This document shows positions 25,876 to 36,834 of a stretch of 64,000 bases of DNA, in pieces. Location: contig CP082782.1 of assembly GCA_028752135.1 (NCBI GenBank), positions 1,054,001 through 1,118,000 on the forward strand. Reading direction: 5' to 3'. How positions within the stretch are numbered: the first letter of the stretch is position 1; each line of letters begins with the position of its first letter. The notes under the pieces are model-generated. The model had not been told where the DNA came from and searched no databases. It saw only the letters and a program-made list of their open reading frames with translations. Position numbers and translations under genes: made by a program. The DNA comes from Ehrlichia sp028752135. GTDB taxonomy: Bacteria; Pseudomonadota; Alphaproteobacteria; Rickettsiales; Anaplasmataceae.

Positions 25876-27867
25876 CTATATATAAGTATTCCATACCCTA
25901 TTACCAGACATTTTATCAATTTTTACCCTATCACTCGTAATCCAAATAAAATATGATTCTAGATTTTTAGTATTATCGTAAATAATACATTGTTTTACAC
26001 ATTGTCTCGGATACAAAAATTTACCAAACTGTATAATTAAATCTACATTTAAACAATTCTGTATTATATAGTCAGCATCATAAGCAATTAAAACTTTTTT
26101 TCCAAATTTGCTATATATACATCCTTTAGTTTTTTCACAAACTAATCTCTTACTATTACCTATGTAATTCCAGATTTTTGACCATTTTGCCTTGCCCAGG
26201 TTAGATTTACAAAACTTGTTAAATGATTCTTTTGACTAGCTATATACAGTCGACCATCTGATTCTTTAACAACAATACTACGTGCATTAAAAAGAATATC
26301 TGGAGTTACATAATTAACTCCGATAATAAATCCTAATATAATTAATACCAACCCAAAAATCTTAAATTACCCTTACATAAACACAGAAATAAAAATCCTA
26401 ATGTAATAATTAATATAGATACTGAAGAAAAAGCATGAAATGGTATTATTGAAGACTTCATTTCAGACATAGACCTAGATATATATATAAGCAACTTCAC
26501 TGAACTCTCTATAATGCCTGAAACACAGAACTGCAACTTTACAATACTTAATAAAATATATAATAATCCCAGTGGCATAATAAAAAATGTAGTAATCGGG
26601 ATTGCTAGCAAATTTGTAAAGACTCCAACAATAGAAAAGTAGTTAAAATGATATACAACATAAGGAAGTGTAGCTAAGCTCGCAATTAATGAGCTTAAAA
26701 CTATTGAAAAAAATATTGCAATATATTACTTGGAATTACAAGCTTAGTAAAAATATCACGGCTAGCAATAAGAGCAAGCACAGCAGCAAAAGACATCTGA
26801 AAACTTGGGCTAAGCAAAGATTCAGGACAAAACAACAATATGATAAATGAAGCAACTGTTATAGAACATAAATTATTATGACACCGATCAATTAACACAC
26901 CTATAAAAACACAACTTACCATAATAAAAGCACGTTGAGCTGAAACTGGCACACCAGCAATCAACAAATACACTAAACTTATTATAATAGCTATGACAGA
27001 AGATATTTTTTTTATGTTATAGCCTTCTGCTAATCTTCTAGATAAAACCAATACACTTCTCGACAAAGAAAAAAATAAACTAGCAATAAAAGATAAATGT
27101 AATCCAGAAATAGCAAAAAGATGTGCTATTCCTGAATTTCTAATGTCTTCCATTATACTATTTTTTATTCCATCTTTCTTTCCAATCAATAATGCACTCA
27201 ATATATTAGCACTATCTTCTGTCAAACCTTTGAGTAACATTTTGTATATATTAAGCCTTATCAACTCTACATATTCTTTAATTGTCTTATTTTGATGTTT
27301 TTCAAACAACTGAATCTTACTAACGGTAAAACCAACTGCATTTATACTTTTAAAATACGCTATACGTGAAAAGTCATAAGAAAAAGGAGACACTGAAATT
27401 GGAGGAGGATAAATAACTGCAGAAAATCGAATTCTATCTCCTATTGTAATATCTTCGTCCCACTGAGTACGAGATTCCAGCCGTACACATTCTATTTTGT
27501 ATCGAATATCGTCCATATTACACACAATTAATCGTTTATACGACTGCTTATTACTTATTTCCCTAATTGTGGCTATAATATCTTTTATAAATACTTTATG
27601 TTGTAATACATTACCAACAAAATAATACGCTTTTATTCCAACACTAGCAAATCCTAATAATATAAGAAAGACTGACAAAGATAAAATAGTACACTTTTTT
27701 AATAATACAAAAACTAAACTTACCAATAACAGAAAACCAACAGATATCAATACATAAACTTGTGGCTCTGTTTCCAAAGAAAAATATATAATTATGCCAA
27801 TTCCTTGTAATACTGGCATCCAACATATCAAGAAGTTCTTATTATAACCTAAATTTTTGCGTAACAA
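25876..27867 (-). pseudogene. comEC: ComEC/Rec2-family DNA uptake membrane protein, three one-base frameshifts
   Basis: ComEC forms the inner-membrane channel for single-stranded DNA uptake. The N-terminal OB-like region and the competence domain are recognisable (LTEDSANILSALLIGKKDGI, SGIAHLFAISGLHLSFIASL, AGVPVSAQRAFIM). The frame then breaks three times, each at an A/T homopolymer: T7 of the coding strand (plus A7 26707-26713), T5 (plus A5 26355-26359) and A5 (plus T5 26175-26179). One base at each site restores a continuous frame to a TAG at 25876-25878, about 664 residues, a normal ComEC length. The C-terminal stretch (WNYIGNSKRLVCEK onward) lies wholly in the third shift. The start is a TTG at 27867 without a clear Shine-Dalgarno, so it is uncertain. 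Confidence 0.8.
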
Positions 27868-28642
27868 TAGTATAAGGTTTTTTTAATGTTATATTCATTA
27901 ATAATATTAAAATATTAATATACGTATATTTATCTTAAATCCTAAAAAAATGCAAAATTTTAATATAGCTAATCAATAACTTATTAAAATGCTACCTATT
28001 AGTGGATGCAAATACGTACAACCGCACAGAGATTATACATCTTTTAACTAATAAAATTTTAAGATAGAAGATTGCTATAGATCGAATATTCTTAAAATTC
28101 TCACCATTTTACATAATAATAAATCAAATACAGGAAAAACACATCAATAACAACATATTACTTCCTTCTCCTTTAATATAAATTCTTAGTACTGCTATAA
28201 TATAGGAAAAGCACAACAAATTTAAAAGAGGAAAGCATAAAAGTTTAGAAAATTTTCGAACTATAAACTTGATAAATAGTTCATTTATGTCTGTTATAAC
28301 TTTACATCCAGAAATAACATTTTCTACTGTTTAATAGTTTCTAAGTAAAAGTTGATTAGAAATATAACGTTAAATCTATATCTATATAATCAATACATAC
28401 CGTTACATTATCTTACAAGCAAGAATCAAAACCATAAAAGGGATTTAACTATAGAAAACACTAATTTTTAAGATATACAGTTTAGTGTTCAAGAAAAACA
28501 TATCTAATCAACATTAAAAAGAAGATACAAACATACTAATACACAACTATCCTCCATAGCAGACACCACTTAAAAAGATTTCAAACTCTACTAAACACTT
28601 AAAAGATATCAATATAAATAAAATTTTATTAGAGAAATCAAC
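27868..28642. other. AT-rich spacer between comEC and pheT
   Basis: 775 bases between the end of pheT and the start of comEC, both on the minus strand. No frame with family resemblance and no strong hairpin was seen. A comEC promoter may lie here. Confidence 0.5.
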
Positions 28643-31012
28643 TTAAAAAGGCCTTAGGACTCCACCAAGTACCCGGGCTACACTATTAATTATAAGATCA
28701 GATGCATCTTTAATTTCCTGATCATTTAATGTATGATCAACAGGCTTAAAAGTAACTGATAATGCAACTGATAATACATTATTACCTATGTTATTTCCTT
28801 CATATAAATCAAAAACTGAAACATTATCTATTAATTCACTATTAGTATTCCTTACAACATCTATTAAACACTGAATACTTATGTCCCTATTAATCAAAAA
28901 AGCAAAATCACGTTTTACAACCTGGTAACGGGAGTCCACAAATTCTTTGCATATTACATCTATTTTAGGAACTTTATACAAAAACACCTCAAAACAAACT
29001 ATAGGACGTTTTATTTCATATAAACGTACAATATCAGGATGTAATTCCCCAAAATATCCTATTAAAATATCATTAAGATATACATCAGCAGATCTTACAG
29101 GATGAAGATAAGATTTACCAGATTTCCTTAAATCTATAGAATCAGATCCAATACTTAGTTCCTGCAATATAGCAATAACATCAGATTTTACATCAAAAAT
29201 ATCAACAGATCTATCAGTCTTATAAAGATTACGAGGCAAATTATTTCCATATCTTATTCCGCCTACAACATAACTGCTATTGCTACACACATTACTAATA
29301 TTGTATACCTGACCTATCTCAAAAACAGCTATTTCATTATTTCCATATGCTTGATTTTCAGAAACAACTTGCAATAAATTTAACAAAATAGTAGGACGCA
29401 TCAAGTTCAAATTATTATTAATAGGGTTATCTATTAACATTATTTCTTCTTCATATCCTAGCTTTTTAGCAAATGCCATACTTGTAAATGACCAGGTTAC
29501 TACTTCCATCAATCCTTCTGCTAACAAGACCAATCTTAGTCTATCGTGTAAATTATCAACAGCTTCAACAGGACAAGAAATACTTGGGAGAGGTTCTTCG
29601 CAAATTTTATCATACCCATATAATCTAAGAATTTCTTCTATAAGATCAGAAGAATGATAAATATCAGACCTCCAAGAAGGAGGAATAACTTTCCATGGTT
29701 TATTACTAGTATTTATAATAAAACCAAGACTATTCAAAAAATTAAAAATTTGCTTTATTGAAATATCAATATTCCCTACTTTTTTTACAGATTCCGGGAA
29801 AAAATCCAATTCAATGCTACTAGAGTCATAGTTATTAGCAGAAACAATACTATAAGGTATGCCTCCACAATATTCTAATATCATTTCTGTAGCTAAATTT
29901 AAACCATCTTCTATAAAATTAGGATCGAGGAATCTTTCAAAACGAAAACTAGAATCAGTGGATAATTTGATTTTTCTTGAAGATAACGCAATATCTATAG
30001 GATTAAACCATGCAGATTCTAAAAAAATATCTTCTGTTTCTAATGAACACTTACTCACGTTAGAACCTATTATCCCAACAGCACTATGAATAGTACCATC
30101 TAAATCCACAGAGATAATATTTTCCGTTCCCAATAGATACTTTTTATCATTAAGAGCAGAAAATTCTAGTTGAGAGTCAGCTTTTTTAAAAATTAACTTA
30201 TTCCCCACTATTTTACTTGCATCATATACATGAAGAGGTCTATTAAAGGATAACATAATATAATTTATTATATCAACAACACAGGAAATAGACTTCATTC
30301 CACATGCAAAAAGATAATCTTTTAACCACTTAGGACTATCACAATTTTTTATTCCCTTAATATATCTTCCCTTTACTATCCCTTGAGTTTGTAAACAAAC
30401 TTCAACAGGGACAACATCAGAACAATAAGAATCAATACTTCCATAATTTACAGGTTTTAATTTCCCTATACCAGTAGCAGCTAAATCACGAGCTATACCA
30501 TATACTCCTAAACAATCTCCACGATTTGGTGTAATATTTACTTCTATTATCGGATCATGTGGAAAAAAAGGATCTCCTACATTATAGGTATCAGGTAATT
30601 CAATGATTCCATCATCAGGAATATTATAATCTACTATTGCTAATTCATCTTTAGAACAGAGCATACCATAACTATCAACTCCTCTAAGTTTCACTACTTC
30701 GATAGTAATTTGGTTTTTTGGAATTGTACTACCAATACACGCTAATACAGATTTCATACCAGCTCTTACATTAGATGCACCACATACAATCTGTAAAACT
30801 TGTTTTCCATCAAATACTTTACAAATTTTTAACTTATGAGCTGCATGATGAGGATTTACTTCTAATACCTGAGCAACTACAAAAGTTTTCAAATGATCTC
30901 GATATTCCAGATCATCTACTTCCATTCCAATATCACTAAGCTTTTCAACTATTAATTCCAGAGAAGCATCCGTATCAAGATACTGCATTAACCAAGAAAG
31001 TGTAAATTTCAT
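28643..31012 (-). CDS. pheT: Phenylalanyl-tRNA synthetase beta subunit
   Basis: PheT pairs with PheS to charge tRNA-Phe. N-terminal MKFTLSWLMQYLDTDASLE is typical, followed by the tRNA-binding OB domain (FVVAQVLEVNPHHAAHKLKICKV, CGASNVRAGMKSVLA), the B3/B4 editing region with EVNITPNRGDCLGVYGIARDLAA, the B5 region ending in IEEILRLYGYDKI, and the C-terminal anticodon-binding FDX domain (YQVVKRDFAFLINRDISIQ). The length of 789 residues is normal. PheS is not adjacent; the gene instead follows rplQ by 50 bases, extending the ribosomal run. Confidence 0.96.
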   Translation of the reverse strand: MKFTLSWLMQYLDTDASLELIVEKLSDIGMEVDDLEYRDHLKTFVVAQVLEVNPHHAAHKLKICKVFDGKQVLQIVCGASNVRAGMKSVLACIGSTIPKNQITIEVVKLRGVDSYGMLCSKDELAIVDYNIPDDGIIELPDTYNVGDPFFPHDPIIEVNITPNRGDCLGVYGIARDLAATGIGKLKPVNYGSIDSYCSDVVPVEVCLQTQGIVKGRYIKGIKNCDSPKWLKDYLFACGMKSISCVVDIINYIMLSFNRPLHVYDASKIVGNKLIFKKADSQLEFSALNDKKYLLGTENIISVDLDGTIHSAVGIIGSNVSKCSLETEDIFLESAWFNPIDIALSSRKIKLSTDSSFRFERFLDPNFIEDGLNLATEMILEYCGGIPYSIVSANNYDSSSIELDFFPESVKKVGNIDISIKQIFNFLNSLGFIINTSNKPWKVIPPSWRSDIYHSSDLIEEILRLYGYDKICEEPLPSISCPVEAVDNLHDRLRLVLLAEGLMEVVTWSFTSMAFAKKLGYEEEIMLIDNPINNNLNLMRPTILLNLLQVVSENQAYGNNEIAVFEIGQVYNISNVCSNSSYVVGGIRYGNNLPRNLYKTDRSVDIFDVKSDVIAILQELSIGSDSIDLRKSGKSYLHPVRSADVYLNDILIGYFGELHPDIVRLYEIKRPIVCFEVFLYKVPKIDVICKEFVDSRYQVVKRDFAFLINRDISIQCLIDVVRNTNSELIDNVSVFDLYEGNNIGNNVLSVALSVTFKPVDHTLNDQEIKDASDLIINSVARVLGGVLRPF

Positions 31013-31064
31013 AATAAATTAACTTTAGATAAAATTATGAGGATGCCTACATAATGGAAAAAAA

Positions 31065-31457
31065 TTAAGCTTTATTTTCAGCTACTACTTGTCTATCAAC
31101 AAGCTCTATAATAGCCACAGGAGCACAATCACCTTTACGGAATCCATTCTTTATAATTCTAGTATAGCCACCATTTCTACTTTTATAACGTACCGATAAT
31201 ACATCAATTAGCTTATCAGCTGCTTCAGAATTTTTAATCTTAGATATTAGCAGCCTTTTTCCATATACCAGATTTTTGTCTTTATAAACTTTACCAATAG
31301 TAATAAGCTTCTCTACATAAGGACGCAATTCCTTTGCCTTGGGTAAAGTAGTAGATATTCTCTCATGCTTAATTAAAGATATACATAAATTTAACAGCAT
31401 AGAAGTTCTATGAGCACTGGTACGAGAAAATTTTCTATGAGCAACATGATGCCTCAT
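31065..31457 (-). CDS. rplQ: 50S ribosomal protein L17
   Basis: L17 starts MRHHVAHRKFSRTSAHRTSM and continues LLNLCISLIKHERISTTLPKAKELRP, the family signature. The NGGYTRIIKNGFRKGDCAPVAIIELV ending fits. It is the last gene of the alpha operon, 9 bases after rpoA. The length is 130 residues. Confidence 0.97.
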   Translation of the reverse strand: MRHHVAHRKFSRTSAHRTSMLLNLCISLIKHERISTTLPKAKELRPYVEKLITIGKVYKDKNLVYGKRLLISKIKNSEAADKLIDVLSVRYKSRNGGYTRIIKNGFRKGDCAPVAIIELVDRQVVAENKA

Positions 31458-31466
31458 AACACAACC

Positions 31467-32594
31467 TCATTCATTTTCACTATATTGTTTACTTAAACTC
31501 TCAATAGATTCAGGAGGCCAATTTGCAATTTTCATTCCTAAATGCAAATTCATACTTGCTAAAAGTTCATTAATTTCATTAAGGGACTTTCTACCAAAAT
31601 TTGGAGTTCTTAACATATCAGACTCAGTTTTTTGTACCAAATCTCCTATATAAGTAATATTATCGTTTTTCAGACAATTATAAGACCTCACTGAAAGTTC
31701 TAATTCATCAACCTTACGCAACAAGTTAGAATCATAAGGTAACGTATCTTTAGTATCAACTTTTTTATGAGGTTCATCAGTTTCATCAAAATTGATAAAC
31801 GGTTGAAACTGATCTTGTAAAATTCTTGCAGCTAATGCAACTGCTTCATCAGGCAAAATAGATCCATCTGTTTCCACAGACATAATTAATCTATCATAAT
31901 CTGTAAACTGACCAATACGACTACTCTCTACTTTAAAAGAAGCCTTTTTAATAGGACTATAAAGAGCATTAGTAGCAATAAAATTTACTGGTACATCACT
32001 TACACCAAGCTTATTAATTGACTTACGTTTTACAGCAGGAACATAACCTTTTCCAGCATTAACATACATTTTTATATTAAAGTCTACATCTTGATCTAAA
32101 GTACAGATTAATAAGTCTTTATTAAGTATAGTACAATCAGCAGTATCAGCTATCATTCCAGATCTTACTTCGCAAGGACCTTTTACCTTAAGAGATAGAA
32201 CTTTACTATTCATACCAGAAAGTTTTACCCTGATCATACTAATATTCAAGAGGATATCTGTTACATCTTCTCTTATTCCAGATATTGAAGTAAACTCATG
32301 TAGAACATTTTCTATTTCAACTCCATAGACTGCAAAACCACGTAAAGAAGACATCATCACTCTTCTTAAAGCATTACCTAAAGTTAAGGCAAAACCACTT
32401 TCAAGAGGCTCAATAATAAAATCTGCTTTATTTGGACTTACACCCTTAGCAACTACCTTTATAGAAGAAGGTTTTGTTAACTTACTCCAATTATCACTCA
32501 TTGAGATATAGCCTATACCATTAGAGTAAGCATTACCTACTGTCATGTAACCTGAATCTTGAGCAACAGAATTACAATCTTCATCAAAAATCAC
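31467..32594 (-). CDS. rpoA: RNA polymerase alpha subunit
   Basis: RpoA nucleates RNA polymerase assembly. The N-terminal domain has FIIEPLESGFALTLGNALRRVMMSSLRG, and the C-terminal DNA- and activator-contacting domain has LELSVRSYNCLKNDNITYIGDLV and LRTPNFGRKSLNEI. The chosen start is GTG 32592-32594, with GAGG seven bases before. This gives a roughly 30-residue leader before MSDNWSKLTKP, so a start at that internal Met is an alternative. The length is 375 residues. Confidence 0.96.
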   Translation of the reverse strand: MIFDEDCNSVAQDSGYMTVGNAYSNGIGYISMSDNWSKLTKPSSIKVVAKGVSPNKADFIIEPLESGFALTLGNALRRVMMSSLRGFAVYGVEIENVLHEFTSISGIREDVTDILLNISMIRVKLSGMNSKVLSLKVKGPCEVRSGMIADTADCTILNKDLLICTLDQDVDFNIKMYVNAGKGYVPAVKRKSINKLGVSDVPVNFIATNALYSPIKKASFKVESSRIGQFTDYDRLIMSVETDGSILPDEAVALAARILQDQFQPFINFDETDEPHKKVDTKDTLPYDSNLLRKVDELELSVRSYNCLKNDNITYIGDLVQKTESDMLRTPNFGRKSLNEINELLASMNLHLGMKIANWPPESIESLSKQYSENE

Positions 32595-32626
32595 AATAGA
32601 ACCTCACACATTACTAAATAAACACA

Positions 32627-33007
32627 TTAAACTCTACGTCTTCCTGGAAGCTTACATCCATTATGCGGAAGCCTAGTAGTATCTTTAATAGACGTAACAT
32701 TTAAATTACAAGCTTGTACAGCTCTTATAGCTGCTTCTCTACCTGCACCGGGACCAGAAACTTTAATAGATACTGTCTTCATTCCATTTTGTTCAACAAC
32801 TGTCTTAACAGCATGACTTGCAGTTTCTTGTGCTGCATAAGGAGTTGCTTTTTTAGAACCTTTAAAACCACACGCTCCAGCAGAAGTACATATTAATGAA
32901 TGACCTTGCTGATCTGTAACTGTTACAATGATGTTATTATACGTCGCATGAATATGAACTATTCCAACTACAACATTCCTCTTTTTCTTCTTATATACTA
33001 CACTCAT
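32627..33007 (-). CDS. rpsK: 30S ribosomal protein S11
   Basis: S11 of 126 residues. VGIVHIHATYNNIIVTVTD, the KKATPYAAQETASHA block, VSGPGAGREAAIRAV and the end DTTRLPHNGCKLPGRRRV are invariant family features. It lies between rpsM and rpoA as in other alphaproteobacteria; rpsD is not in the cluster. Confidence 0.98.
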   Translation of the reverse strand: MSVVYKKKKRNVVVGIVHIHATYNNIIVTVTDQQGHSLICTSAGACGFKGSKKATPYAAQETASHAVKTVVEQNGMKTVSIKVSGPGAGREAAIRAVQACNLNVTSIKDTTRLPHNGCKLPGRRRV

Positions 33008-33018
33008 AATACACCTTG

Positions 33019-33390
33019 TTATTTTTTCTTAGCAGCAACTGGTAACTTTGATCTACCTTTACGAGTTCTAGCATTAGTATGCGTTCTTTGACCACGAACA
33101 GGTAACCCTTTTCTATGTCTTAATCCTCTATAGCAACCTATATCAGTTAAAAACTTGACATTCATACTAACTTCTTTTCTTAAATCACCTTCTACTATAT
33201 AATTTTCTCTAATAAAATTCCTAATTCTAATAATTTCATCATCACTCAAATTCACAACGCGAACATTATGATCAATATTACAACCCTCACAGATCCTATT
33301 AGCTAAAGAAAGACCAATACCATATATATAAGTTAAAGCAATAACTACACGCTTATTTGTAGGAATATTTACTCCAGCTATACGCGCCAC
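33019..33390 (-). CDS. rpsM: 30S ribosomal protein S13
   Basis: S13 begins (V/M)ARIAGVNIPTNKRVVIALT and ends with RGLRHRKGLPVRGQRTHTN and a basic KGRSKLPVAAKKK tail. The start is GTG 33388-33390, preceded by GGAGG seven bases away. The frame is open to 33456, but the extra 22 residues have no counterpart in the family. Confidence 0.96.
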   Translation of the reverse strand: MARIAGVNIPTNKRVVIALTYIYGIGLSLANRICEGCNIDHNVRVVNLSDDEIIRIRNFIRENYIVEGDLRKEVSMNVKFLTDIGCYRGLRHRKGLPVRGQRTHTNARTRKGRSKLPVAAKKK

Positions 33391-33468
33391 TAACTTTCCT
33401 CCACAAGATAATAAATGTTTTGTAATATAGCAAATCTGCAGATTAACGTCAACCAATAATTAAACGCT

Positions 33469-34113
33469 CTATTTTTCTTTAATATTACAAGCAACTTCCT
33501 CTATTGATCTATCTGCATCAATTTGCACAATTTTATCACTATAATAAGTTTCTAATTTTTTAATCTCTTCATTATATTGATTAACTCTTTTCACTACTAC
33601 TTCTGTTTTATCATCATAACGATAATCCAATTGATCACTTTTACAAAATCTACACACAACTTTATCAACTTTCCTATTAAAAAAATTTAAATTAGAAACC
33701 TGACCACAATTCTTACATAAAATACGACCTGATAACCTACTTTTTATTGTTTCTAAATCCAACTGTAACTGTATAACTATATCAATTTGAGTATCATACT
33801 CTTTTAAAATTTTAGTTAAAAATTCTGCTTGACTTAAATTTCTTGGAAATCCATCTAACAAGAACCCACTTCTTATTTTAGCAATAGATTTTGAAAATAT
33901 TTCACATACTAAATCATCATCCACTAAATCACCAGATTCTATAATACTTCTGACCTTTCTACCAGTATCGCTATCAAGCTTTGCTTCACCTCTCAATAAA
34001 TCCCCAGTCGAAATTACAAAAATAGTACTATGACTTTGCGATAAAATACGACACTGTGTACCTTTACCAGAGCCAGGTGGACCAAACATTAGTATATTTA
34101 TTTTATTTTCCAT
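33469..34113 (-). CDS. adk: Adenylate kinase
   Basis: Adk interconverts ATP+AMP and 2 ADP. The P-loop MFGPPGSGKGTQ, the AMP-binding STGDLLR and GFLLDGFPRNLSQAEFL, and the LID RLSGR are present. The LID also has a CKNCGQVSNLN - CRFCKSD zinc finger (four Cys), as in Gram-positive-like Adk proteins. The length is 214 residues. The start overlaps the end of secY by 16 bases, the usual secY-adk coupling. Confidence 0.97.
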   Translation of the reverse strand: MENKINILMFGPPGSGKGTQCRILSQSHSTIFVISTGDLLRGEAKLDSDTGRKVRSIIESGDLVDDDLVCEIFSKSIAKIRSGFLLDGFPRNLSQAEFLTKILKEYDTQIDIVIQLQLDLETIKSRLSGRILCKNCGQVSNLNFFNRKVDKVVCRFCKSDQLDYRYDDKTEVVVKRVNQYNEEIKKLETYYSDKIVQIDADRSIEEVACNIKEK

Positions 34114-35408
34114 AATTCAGATTTTTTAATTAACGTACTATACCTGCTTGAATATAAATGCGTTTGAATTTGAGAAAATGTATCAATTATTACATTCACT
34201 ATTATTAAAAAACTAGTTCCCCCTAAGGTAAAAGAAACAGAGTAATTATACCTAACAAGCTCAGGAATGATACAAATAACTGTTAAATAAACCGAACCTA
34301 AAACAGTCAATCTCTTTATCACATAATTAAAGTATTCACAAGTACTATTCCCAGGTCTTTTACCTGGAACAAAACCTCCATTCTTTTTCAATAATTCCGA
34401 TGTCTCTTTTGCATCAAAAACAAAAGTCATATAAAAAAACGCAAAAAATACTATCAATATTGCGTAGCATACTATGTATAACAATTTACCAGATGAAAAA
34501 TACATTAACACAAAATCAGACCATGCAGAACCCTGATGAAAATTTGCTACAGTAATCGGAGACAATAATAAAGCATTTGCAAAAATAGGAGGTATAACCC
34601 CAGAGATATTAATTTTTAATGGAATATAAGTAGAACTACTATTATATAACTTATTTTTAATCTGTCTTTTTGGATATTGTACTAGTATTTTTCGATACGA
34701 CTTTTCAACAAAAATAATTAATAATAATAATGCAAAAAATATTAAAATTATTAACAAAATTACAAATATTGGAACATTACCATTCTTACCTAACAAAAAC
34801 ATAGAAGAAAAAGATCCAGGTAATTCAGCTATGATACCTGTAAATATGATCATAGAAATACCGTTACCAATCCCACTTTTACTTATTCTTTCCCCTAACC
34901 AAAGCAAAAACATTGTTCCACCTAATAGGCTACTGATACCTACTATGCGAAATAATAATCCAGGTTCAATGACTACAATACTAGTTTCTGTATTCATTTT
35001 CTCTAACCCAAGTAAAATTATAAAACCCTGAATTAAACAAAATATAATAGTTATATACCGTATATAACTATTAATTTTTACTCTACCCAATTCACCATTT
35101 TGCCTTAACTCATTCAGCTTTGGAATGGTAACTGATAATAGCTGCATAATTATTGAGGAGATTATATAAGGCATAACATTTAAAGCAAAAATTGTCATCC
35201 TACCTAATGCACCACCAGAAAATACATTAAAAATTCCTAAAACACCAACAGAGTGTTTTGTGACTATTGTATCAATTACATCTGGATTAATACCAGGAAT
35301 AGGTATATATGTACCTAAGCGATACACAATAAGAGCTAATAACGTAAACCAAAGCTTACCTAATAAATTATCCTTATTCCAAGATAATAACTCCATTTTT
35401 TGTGACAT
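34098..35408 (-). CDS. secY: Protein translocase subunit SecY
   Basis: SecY is the ten-helix channel of the Sec translocon. YRLGTYIPIPGINPD at the N-terminus, ALNVMPYIISSIIMQLL, and SSTYIPLKINISGVIPPIFANALLL are diagnostic, as is KKNGGFVPGKRPG late in the protein. The length is 436 residues. It sits between rplO and adk as in the spc operon. Confidence 0.97.
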   Translation of the reverse strand: MSQKMELLSWNKDNLLGKLWFTLLALIVYRLGTYIPIPGINPDVIDTIVTKHSVGVLGIFNVFSGGALGRMTIFALNVMPYIISSIIMQLLSVTIPKLNELRQNGELGRVKINSYIRYITIIFCLIQGFIILLGLEKMNTETSIVVIEPGLLFRIVGISSLLGGTMFLLWLGERISKSGIGNGISMIIFTGIIAELPGSFSSMFLLGKNGNVPIFVILLIILIFFALLLLIIFVEKSYRKILVQYPKRQIKNKLYNSSSTYIPLKINISGVIPPIFANALLLSPITVANFHQGSAWSDFVLMYFSSGKLLYIVCYAILIVFFAFFYMTFVFDAKETSELLKKNGGFVPGKRPGNSTCEYFNYVIKRLTVLGSVYLTVICIIPELVRYNYSVSFTLGGTSFLIIVNVIIDTFSQIQTHLYSSRYSTLIKKSELWKIK

Positions 35409-35428
35409 AAGATTATCTAACTATAAAT

Positions 35429-35905
35429 TCAAATATTACTTTTATTTTCTGGTATATTATTTAATAAAATAACCTGTGACTTTGCTGATTTTGAAATAAA
35501 ATCATATTCCATTGTTACTGCACTATTTAATTTACCATTTCCAAGAATTTTAACTTTTTCTTTTATATAAGAAATAATGCCTAATTTATATAATACTTCC
35601 TTTGTAACATTAGAAAGACTATCGATTTTATTACTATCAATTAATCTCTGAATAGTAGACAAATTAATAATTGAATACTTATTTTTAACCAAAGCATTAA
35701 AACCCCTCTTAGGTAACCTAGTGAATATAGATTGTTGTCCTCCTTCAAAACCATTTATAGAAACTCCAGATCTTGCTTTTTGTCCTTTATGACCACGACC
35801 AGAAGTTTTACCTTTTCCACAACCTATACCCCTACCTAAAACTTTAGCTTTTTTCTTTTTAGGTAATCCGCTAAATATATTATTTAATTTTACTATTGCA
35901 TTCAT
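35429..35905 (-). CDS. rplO: 50S ribosomal protein L15
   Basis: L15 of 158 residues with KAKVLGRGIGCGKGKTSGRG, HKGQKARSGV and GFEGGQQSIFTRLPKRGF, all family hallmarks. It starts 3 bases after rpsE ends, leaving no room for rpmD (L30), which normally lies between them. Confidence 0.97.
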   Translation of the reverse strand: MNAIVKLNNIFSGLPKKKKAKVLGRGIGCGKGKTSGRGHKGQKARSGVSINGFEGGQQSIFTRLPKRGFNALVKNKYSIINLSTIQRLIDSNKIDSLSNVTKEVLYKLGIISYIKEKVKILGNGKLNSAVTMEYDFISKSAKSQVILLNNIPENKSNI

Positions 35906-35908
35906 AAA

Positions 35909-36433
35909 CTACCTATTTTCAATAATATCACCTATCTTTCTACTTCTCTTATTAGCTACTTGCTTTGGTGACAACATTTTCCTAAAAGCAGTAAAAACAG
36001 CATATACAACATTATGCGGATTTGAAGATCCTATAGATTTTGCTACAACATCCTGTACACCTAAAACTTCAAAAATTAAGCGAATTGACCCTCCAGCTAT
36101 AATACCTGTACCAACCTTAGCCGACCTTAACATAACTTTACTGGAACAAAACTTAGCTTTTATATCATGATGTAAAGTCCTAGATTCACGCAAATGAACT
36201 CTGATCATATTTTTTCTAGCAGCATTTACAGCTTTAACCTTAGCTTCGGATACTTCAAGATGTTTGCCTATCCCACAACCAACTTTACCTTTTTCATCAC
36301 CTATAACTACTAAAACTGAAAATGAAAACCTACGACCACCCTTAACAACCTTAGCAACTCTTCTAACAGAAACTATCAATTCAGAAAAATCATTAGAACC
36401 ATGAGCATTCCGTGATTTTTTTACAACATCCAT
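35909..36433 (-). CDS. rpsE: 30S ribosomal protein S5
   Basis: S5 of 174 residues. The family core reads VRRVAKVVKGGRRFSFSVLV, VGCGIGKHLEVSEAKVKA and then AGGSIRLIFEVLGVQDVVAKS, covering the dsRNA-binding and C-terminal domains. Confidence 0.97.
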   Translation of the reverse strand: MDVVKKSRNAHGSNDFSELIVSVRRVAKVVKGGRRFSFSVLVVIGDEKGKVGCGIGKHLEVSEAKVKAVNAARKNMIRVHLRESRTLHHDIKAKFCSSKVMLRSAKVGTGIIAGGSIRLIFEVLGVQDVVAKSIGSSNPHNVVYAVFTAFRKMLSPKQVANKRSRKIGDIIENR

Positions 36434-36450
36434 ACTATAAAACCTATTTA

Positions 36451-36813
36451 CTAAAATTCAAAACCATAATTTCGCAGTTCATTTGCAAATTCAGAAACTA
36501 TCCCCATATACTTATATGGACCTCTATCAAAAACAAATTTCTTACAATTATCTAATTTATTTAATCGATCAGACATTAGCTTTGCAACAATTTTTACAGA
36601 ATCACTGTTAACTCTCCTATTAGTTAGAGCAACAACTTCACGTTCTAAAGTAGATGCTGAAGCAAACGTTTTACCACAACTATCATCTATTAATTGAACG
36701 TAGAAATGTCTATTTGATTTAAAAATAGATAACCTTAATAAAGATAAATTCTTTTTTAACTTTAACCTGACACGTTTTTTACGCCTCTCAAACTTACTAT
36801 AATCAGACACCAT
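36451..36813 (-). CDS. rplR: 50S ribosomal protein L18
   Basis: L18 of 120 residues: RRKKRVRLKLKKNLSLLRLS, SIFKSNRHFYVQLIDD and the C-terminal FDRGPYKYMGIVSEFANELR match the 5S rRNA-binding family. Confidence 0.97.
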   Translation of the reverse strand: MVSDYSKFERRKKRVRLKLKKNLSLLRLSIFKSNRHFYVQLIDDSCGKTFASASTLEREVVALTNRRVNSDSVKIVAKLMSDRLNKLDNCKKFVFDRGPYKYMGIVSEFANELRNYGFEF

Positions 36814-36834
36814 AACTAATTACTCTCTCAACCT

